Shown here piece after piece: positions 59,892-64,000 of a stretch of 64,000 bases of DNA (its first letter is position 1; every line of letters starts with the position of its first letter). The stretch spans positions 144,623-208,622 of the forward strand of contig JAABSA010000001.1 in NCBI GenBank assembly GCA_011390635.1, read 5' to 3'. Made by a program: the position numbers and the translations under genes. Under the pieces are notes generated by a model, which saw only the letters and a program-made list of their open reading frames with translations, made no database searches and had not been told where the DNA came from. Source of the DNA: Desulfotignum sp. (lineage in GTDB: Bacteria > Desulfobacterota > Desulfobacteria > Desulfobacterales > Desulfobacteraceae).

Positions 59892-61970
59892 ATGATCAGA
59901 GACTTAAAGCGGGTAAGAAATATCGGCATCAGTGCCCATATTGATTCCGGCAAAACAACGCTTACAGAAAGGGTTTTGTTTTACACGGACAGGATTCACA
60001 AAATCAATGAGGTCAGGGGAAAAGATGGTACCGGTGCGGTCATGGACTCCATGGACCTTGAAAGAGAGCGGGGAATAACGATCGCCTCTGCCGCCACCTA
60101 TTGTGAGTGGAAAAAACACAATATCAATATTATCGACACCCCCGGGCATGTGGATTTTACTGTGGAAGTGGAACGATCCCTTCGGGTACTTGACGGCGTG
60201 GTATTGATCCTGTGTTCCGTATCCGGGGTTCAGTCCCAGTCGATCACCGTGGACCAGCAGATGAAACGGTATGAGGTCCCCTGCATTGCATTTGTCAACA
60301 AATGTGACCGGTCCGGTGCAAATCCCGCCAAAGTCACCCGGCAGCTCAAGGACAAACTGGGGCACAATTCTGTTTTAATGCAGCTGCCCATCGGGCTGGA
60401 AGACAAACATAAAGGGGTGATAGACCTGGTGGCCATGAAAGCCTATTATTTTGAAGGAGATCATGGTGAAAAAGTAGCAGTCAAAGAGATTCCTGAAAAC
60501 ATGGTCGAGGAGGCCCGTGCTGCCAGGGAAGAAATGATTGATGCCGCCTCTCTTTTTTCAGAAGAACTTACCGATGCCATTCTCGAAGAAGCCGATATCA
60601 CAGATGATATGATTAAAACAGCTGTCAGAACAGGTGTTATCGCCCGGCAGATCACTCCGGTGTTTTTGGGATCTGCTTATAAAAACAAGGCGGTCCAGCC
60701 TTTACTGGATGCTGTGATTGATTACCTGCCCTCCCCCCTGGATATTAACAATGAAGCCATTGATCTGGACAACAATGAAGAAAGTGTTGTTCTGGAAAGC
60801 AGTTTTGACAAACCGACGGTGGCCCTGGCGTTTAAACTGGAAGATGGGCAATACGGACAGCTTACCTATCTGCGGGTCTACCAGGGCTGTATTGCCAAAG
60901 GTGATACCCTGGTCAACTCCCGGGATGGGAAAAAAGTCAAAGCAGGAAGGCTCATCCGGATGCATGCCTCCCAGATGGAAGAAGTGGAGGAAATCCCGGC
61001 GGGCCATATCGGTGCAATGTTCGGCATTGATTGTGCTTCAGGAGATACATTTGTGTCTCCCAGTATTAATTATTCCATGCTGGCCATGCACGTAATGGAG
61101 CCGGTTATTTCTCTTTCCATCGTACCCAAGGACAACAAGGCCCAGATCAATATGTCCAAAGCATTAAACCGGTTTACCAAAGAAGATCCCACGTTTAAAA
61201 CCTATGTGGACCATGAAACAGGAGACACCATCATCCAGGGAATGGGTGAGCTTCACCTGGAGGTCTATGTGGAGCGTATGAAGCGTGAATACCAGGCAGA
61301 GGTCACCACAGGAAAGCCCAGGGTCGCCTACAGAGAAACCATTACACAGAAAGCGGTTTTCAATTACACCCACAAAAAACAAACCGGCGGTGCCGGTCAG
61401 TTCGGCCGTGTGGCCGGTTTTGTTGAGCCGTGTGATGAGGATTTTGAATTTGTCAACAAGATCACCGGCGGCCGGATTCCCACCCAGTATATCCCGGCCT
61501 GTGAAAAAGGATTTTTGGCCTGCATGCACAAAGGGCCCAAGCTGGAGTTTCCGGTCACAGGCATCAGGGTGACCATTGATGACGGGGCCTACCATGCAGT
61601 GGATTCATCGGAAATGGCATTTCAGGCTGCAGCCAGGGGCGCTTTTCTGGAAGCCTATGGTAAAGCAAAACCAGTCATCAAGGAACCCATCATGAAAGTG
61701 GTTATTGAAACCCCGAATGAATTTCAGGGGTCATGTATGGGGTTGATCAACCAGAGACGGGGAATCATCCAGGGCTCCCAGGAAGAAGGGGTCATGTCTG
61801 TCATTGAAAGCCAGGTGCCGTTGTCTGAAATGTTCGGGTTTTCCACAATTTTGCGATCCGCCACCCAGGGAAAGGCACAGTTTACCATGGAATTTTCTTC
61901 CTACAAACAGGTTCCCCAGTCCATTGCCGAAGAGATCATCAAACAAAAACAAGAAGAAAAAAAAGCCTAA
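59892..61970 (+). CDS. fusA: Elongation factor G (spd/mitochondrial EF-G1-like)
   Basis: EF-G drives ribosomal translocation using GTP. The 692-residue protein has the P-loop AHIDSGKTT, switch [10 protein letters not shown] with the catalytic histidine, NKCD for guanine specificity, and domains II to V including [11 protein letters not shown] and [15 protein letters not shown]. The segments [22 protein letters not shown] and AHIDSGKTT resemble mitochondrial EF-G1 and the spd class reported from spirochaetes, planctomycetes and deltaproteobacteria, more than the str-operon EF-G. Consistent with that, no rps or tuf genes adjoin it. AAGGATGAT precedes the ATG. Confidence 0.95.
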   Translation: MIRDLKRVRNIGISAHIDSGKTTLTERVLFYTDRIHKINEVRGKDGTGAVMDSMDLERERGITIASAATYCEWKKHNINIIDTPGHVDFTVEVERSLRVLDGVVLILCSVSGVQSQSITVDQQMKRYEVPCIAFVNKCDRSGANPAKVTRQLKDKLGHNSVLMQLPIGLEDKHKGVIDLVAMKAYYFEGDHGEKVAVKEIPENMVEEARAAREEMIDAASLFSEELTDAILEEADITDDMIKTAVRTGVIARQITPVFLGSAYKNKAVQPLLDAVIDYLPSPLDINNEAIDLDNNEESVVLESSFDKPTVALAFKLEDGQYGQLTYLRVYQGCIAKGDTLVNSRDGKKVKAGRLIRMHASQMEEVEEIPAGHIGAMFGIDCASGDTFVSPSINYSMLAMHVMEPVISLSIVPKDNKAQINMSKALNRFTKEDPTFKTYVDHETGDTIIQGMGELHLEVYVERMKREYQAEVTTGKPRVAYRETITQKAVFNYTHKKQTGGAGQFGRVAGFVEPCDEDFEFVNKITGGRIPTQYIPACEKGFLACMHKGPKLEFPVTGIRVTIDDGAYHAVDSSEMAFQAAARGAFLEAYGKAKPVIKEPIMKVVIETPNEFQGSCMGLINQRRGIIQGSQEEGVMSVIESQVPLSEMFGFSTILRSATQGKAQFTMEFSSYKQVPQSIAEEIIKQKQEEKKA

Positions 61971-61994
61971 GATCGCAATATAAAGAGAGGGAAT

Positions 61995-62696
61995 ATGCTA
62001 AAAAAAGATCTCAATCTCAGAAGCCCGATTGAAAAAATTATCGGCATTGAAAATATCACCAACAGCAATTTTGGTGCGGTGCTTTCCAGGGCAGGTGTGG
62101 GCAAAACCAGATTTCTGGTGCAAATAGCATTAACCCAGCTGCTCAACGATAAAAAGATTGTCCATGTCAGTCTGGAAGATTCCATGGGAAAAATAAATTT
62201 GCGGTACAATGAGGGATATACCAACCTCGTTGACAGCATCGGTTATGTGGATCCCCAGAAAGCTGTCCGTCTGTGGGATGATATAAATCTAAACAAAGTG
62301 GGTATCAGTTATAATGAGGCCAGTTTTGATACCACCAAGATTAAAGACTACCTGAAAAGCTTTAAAAAAGCCCAGCTGCCCATGCCCGGTATCATGATCA
62401 TTGACGGTCTCAATTTTGATGGAGAGATCACCGATATTCTGGAAGATTTAAAGTCCTTACATCAGGAGTTTTCTATTTCCATCTGGTTTGCCATGCGCAG
62501 CCACCGGGATGAAGCGTTGAGCAAAGAGGGATATCCGGTTCAGCTGGAAACCAGAAAAGAATTGTTTGACAAGGCTTTGTTTTTACAGCCTGTGGACAAT
62601 AAAATCCAGGCCATTGTGCTCAAGGACGGCAACAAAACCAACCAGAAATTTCTTTTGGAACCTGCCACCATGATGCTGGCAGACCAGGATATCTGA
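61995..62696 (+). CDS. P-loop ATPase of unknown function (RecA/KaiC-like)
   Basis: The 233-residue protein has a Walker A motif in SRAGVGKT (31-38), a HVSLEDS strand near 59-65, and a probable Walker B in GIMIIDGLNFDG (about 132-143), then an FAMRSHRDEA segment. The order and spacing suggest a RecA/DnaB/KaiC-type ATPase domain with no extra domains, signal peptide or membrane helix. It begins 24 bases after fusA with its own GAGGGAAT site, so it is probably cotranscribed with EF-G. I do not recognise a named family and propose no function beyond nucleotide binding. Confidence 0.8.
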   Translation: MLKKDLNLRSPIEKIIGIENITNSNFGAVLSRAGVGKTRFLVQIALTQLLNDKKIVHVSLEDSMGKINLRYNEGYTNLVDSIGYVDPQKAVRLWDDINLNKVGISYNEASFDTTKIKDYLKSFKKAQLPMPGIMIIDGLNFDGEITDILEDLKSLHQEFSISIWFAMRSHRDEALSKEGYPVQLETRKELFDKALFLQPVDNKIQAIVLKDGNKTNQKFLLEPATMMLADQDI

Positions 62697-62718
62697 GTTT
62701 GTAAAATGTGTTATGATG

Positions 62719-62746
62719 TGGTCAGGACTGCATGCGGTCCTGACCA
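62719..62746. terminator. Hairpin between the convergent ATPase and hydrolase genes
   Basis: TGGTCAGGAC (62719-62728) pairs perfectly with 62737-62746 around an 8-base loop. No T-run follows on either strand, so termination is plausible but not proven. Confidence 0.55.
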
Positions 62747-62790
62747 GTCACTTGACAGATCAAAAAAATATGACCATCAGCGGGGAAATC

Positions 62791-64000
62791 TCATATCCAT
62801 TGCAATAAAAAATTTTCAATGGCCTGATAAACCCGTTCCACTTTTTTTCCAATCAAAATACCGTGACGTTCATAATCAAACAGATAATACTCTTTGACCT
62901 GTGATCCCAATTGTTTGAACAACTTTTCGGTTCCCCGGGGATTGACCACTGGATCTTTTCTGGACTGGACCACCAGTACAGGCTTTTCAATATATTTTAG
63001 TTTTGGTTCCAGCTGCACCATGAGTTTTTCCAGCTGGTGTATCCCGAAAAGGGGATTACGCAGATAATTGATATGGGGATTTTCCGGATGGTTTTCAATA
63101 AACTCCCTGGTCATGCCCTTCAGGTTGATCCTTTTAATCATGGCATTCCAGGTATTAATAGCCGGCACAAAATAGGATCCCATATCATTGAGACGCATGG
63201 GAGGAGCAACCGCGAAGACAGCGTCAAAATCTGATACCCGTGTGGCCATTTCAAGGGCCAGGCCCGCGCCGGTGGAAAAACCGCCGATGGCCATGCGTTC
63301 ACAGGAATGCCGCAGACCCACATAGGCCTCTTCAACCGATTCCATCCACTGGTCATACCTGGTTCGGGCAAGGTCTTCAGGGGAGGTGCCATGGCCTTTC
63401 AACCGGGGCACATGAACCGTAAATCCCCGTGAATACAGATACCGTGCAAAAAATCTCATTTCTTCAGGCGCTGCCATATACCCATGGATGAGAAGAATAC
63501 CTGATGCACCGGGAGGCTGGTTCAAAAACAAGGGTTTGCCGATCCGTCTTTTTTTGGATTCACCTTCTATGTAGTGGGAAGTATAATCAGCGGTAAAATC
63601 CATATTCATTTTTTCAATAATCCGGGTTTTCACCAGGTGCAGAATCTGCTGGCGTGATTTCTGGGCTATTTTTTTCAAACAGACCTGGGCCTGCTCCACC
63701 GGCTCTACTTCATTGGCCATGACCAGGATGGGGTTTTCCATGCGTATGGCATGGAAATCTGATAGTTTGTAAAACTTTGTCTGGTCCTTGAAAAAACGAT
63801 TCCCATTCATGCGGATGACACCGGTTTTTTCTGCCAGAGTCAGAAAATCCGATACCCGTTTGAACCGGTCATCCACCATCAGATGTATCTGATTTTGCAA
63901 AAGCGCGTCCGCCACATAGCAGATCCGGTTCAATACCAGACAGGTGATGGCATAATACACCTTGCAGGTAAATTCATACCGGTCAATTCCGTTGCGTTTA
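62791..64000 (-). CDS. Alpha/beta hydrolase fused to a probable acyltransferase C-terminus (runs off right edge)
   Basis: At least 403 codons are open to the window edge with no clear start, so the gene continues beyond 64000. The C-terminal 255 residues are an alpha/beta hydrolase of the serine-aminopeptidase/lipase type: LLIHGYMAAPEEM (oxyanion region), nucleophile in GGFSTGAG, acid in SRKDPVV and histidine in YERHGI. The preceding 150 residues, with VRFKRVSDFL-like helices and RMENPILVMANEVEP, resemble the C-terminal part of PlsB/PlsC-type glycerolipid acyltransferases. That would make the whole an acyltransferase-hydrolase fusion acting on lipids. The hydrolase call is firm; the acyltransferase part is inference. 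Confidence 0.78.
   Translation of the reverse strand, partial: KRNGIDRYEFTCKVYYAITCLVLNRICYVADALLQNQIHLMVDDRFKRVSDFLTLAEKTGVIRMNGNRFFKDQTKFYKLSDFHAIRMENPILVMANEVEPVEQAQVCLKKIAQKSRQQILHLVKTRIIEKMNMDFTADYTSHYIEGESKKRRIGKPLFLNQPPGASGILLIHGYMAAPEEMRFFARYLYSRGFTVHVPRLKGHGTSPEDLARTRYDQWMESVEEAYVGLRHSCERMAIGGFSTGAGLALEMATRVSDFDAVFAVAPPMRLNDMGSYFVPAINTWNAMIKRINLKGMTREFIENHPENPHINYLRNPLFGIHQLEKLMVQLEPKLKYIEKPVLVVQSRKDPVVNPRGTEKLFKQLGSQVKEYYLFDYERHGILIGKKVERVYQAIENFLLQWI

Overview
The window looks like a housekeeping-rich stretch of a Gram-negative sulfate-reducer-type chromosome (Desulfobacterota, probably Desulfobacteraceae). This is inferred from the gene content: an outer-membrane and lipid A assembly operon using LpxI, a mitochondria-like spd-type EF-G1 plus a divergent EF-G paralogue, a two-subunit glycine cleavage P protein, and protein sequences of that flavour. 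The genus cannot be fixed from the sequence alone. I see no rRNA, tRNA, CRISPR array, prophage or intact insertion sequence.

Layout. 1-343: start of a DHH-type phosphoesterase gene running off the left edge. 473-3009: pilC and a PilS-like kinase. 3140-13598: a long co-oriented block, lysS, lolC/E, lolD, bamA, ompH, lpxD, lpxA, lpxI, lpxB, covering lipoprotein release, beta-barrel assembly and lipid A synthesis. 13642-18649: a CNNM/CBS membrane protein, then aroE-aroA-aroK-aroC (late shikimate pathway). 18660-20354: a small unknown gene and a TolC-family channel on the minus strand. 20603-21490: purC. 21783-29159 (minus): xseA, xseB, ispA, dxs, tlyA, then an EF-G paralogue. 29514-30215: a Bax-inhibitor-1 family membrane protein with a clear promoter and terminator. 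30435-32980 (minus): a stand-alone beta-helix protein and glmM. 33302-35916: pgi convergent with fabH. 36148-37624: a single-domain response regulator followed by a sigma-54 activator that lacks its own receiver. 37868-42866: livJHMGF, a branched-chain amino acid ABC importer. 42988-51150: lpdA divergent from an AsnC-family regulator, gcvT, gcvH, gcvPA, gcvPB, lipB and lipA, which together form a complete glycine cleavage system with its own lipoylation enzymes. 51218-57968 (minus): ileS, lspA, lgt, holA, pyk. 58368-64000: a cold-shock protein, rsmG, fusA (EF-G1), a P-loop ATPase of unknown role, and the C-terminal part of a probable acyltransferase-hydrolase fusion that runs off the right edge.

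The most unusual signal is intergenic. The regions upstream of the cold-shock gene (58111-58240) and of fusA (59436-59742) share a GC-rich repeat (43 of 52 positions identical, opposite orientation), the 11-mer TTATAGCAAAT, and a following TTGACA/AAGATATA promoter. The fusA copy is a roughly 230-bp inverted-repeat element with an 18-bp perfect stem and internal hairpins. Other points worth checking are a perfect 18-bp palindrome between the divergent lpdA and gcv promoters, a three-way-junction fold between livF and lpdA, an EF-G paralogue whose GTPase histidine is replaced by aspartate, and a BamA with an extra TolB-like N-terminal domain. No wholly new multi-gene system stands out; most of the window is conserved core metabolism.
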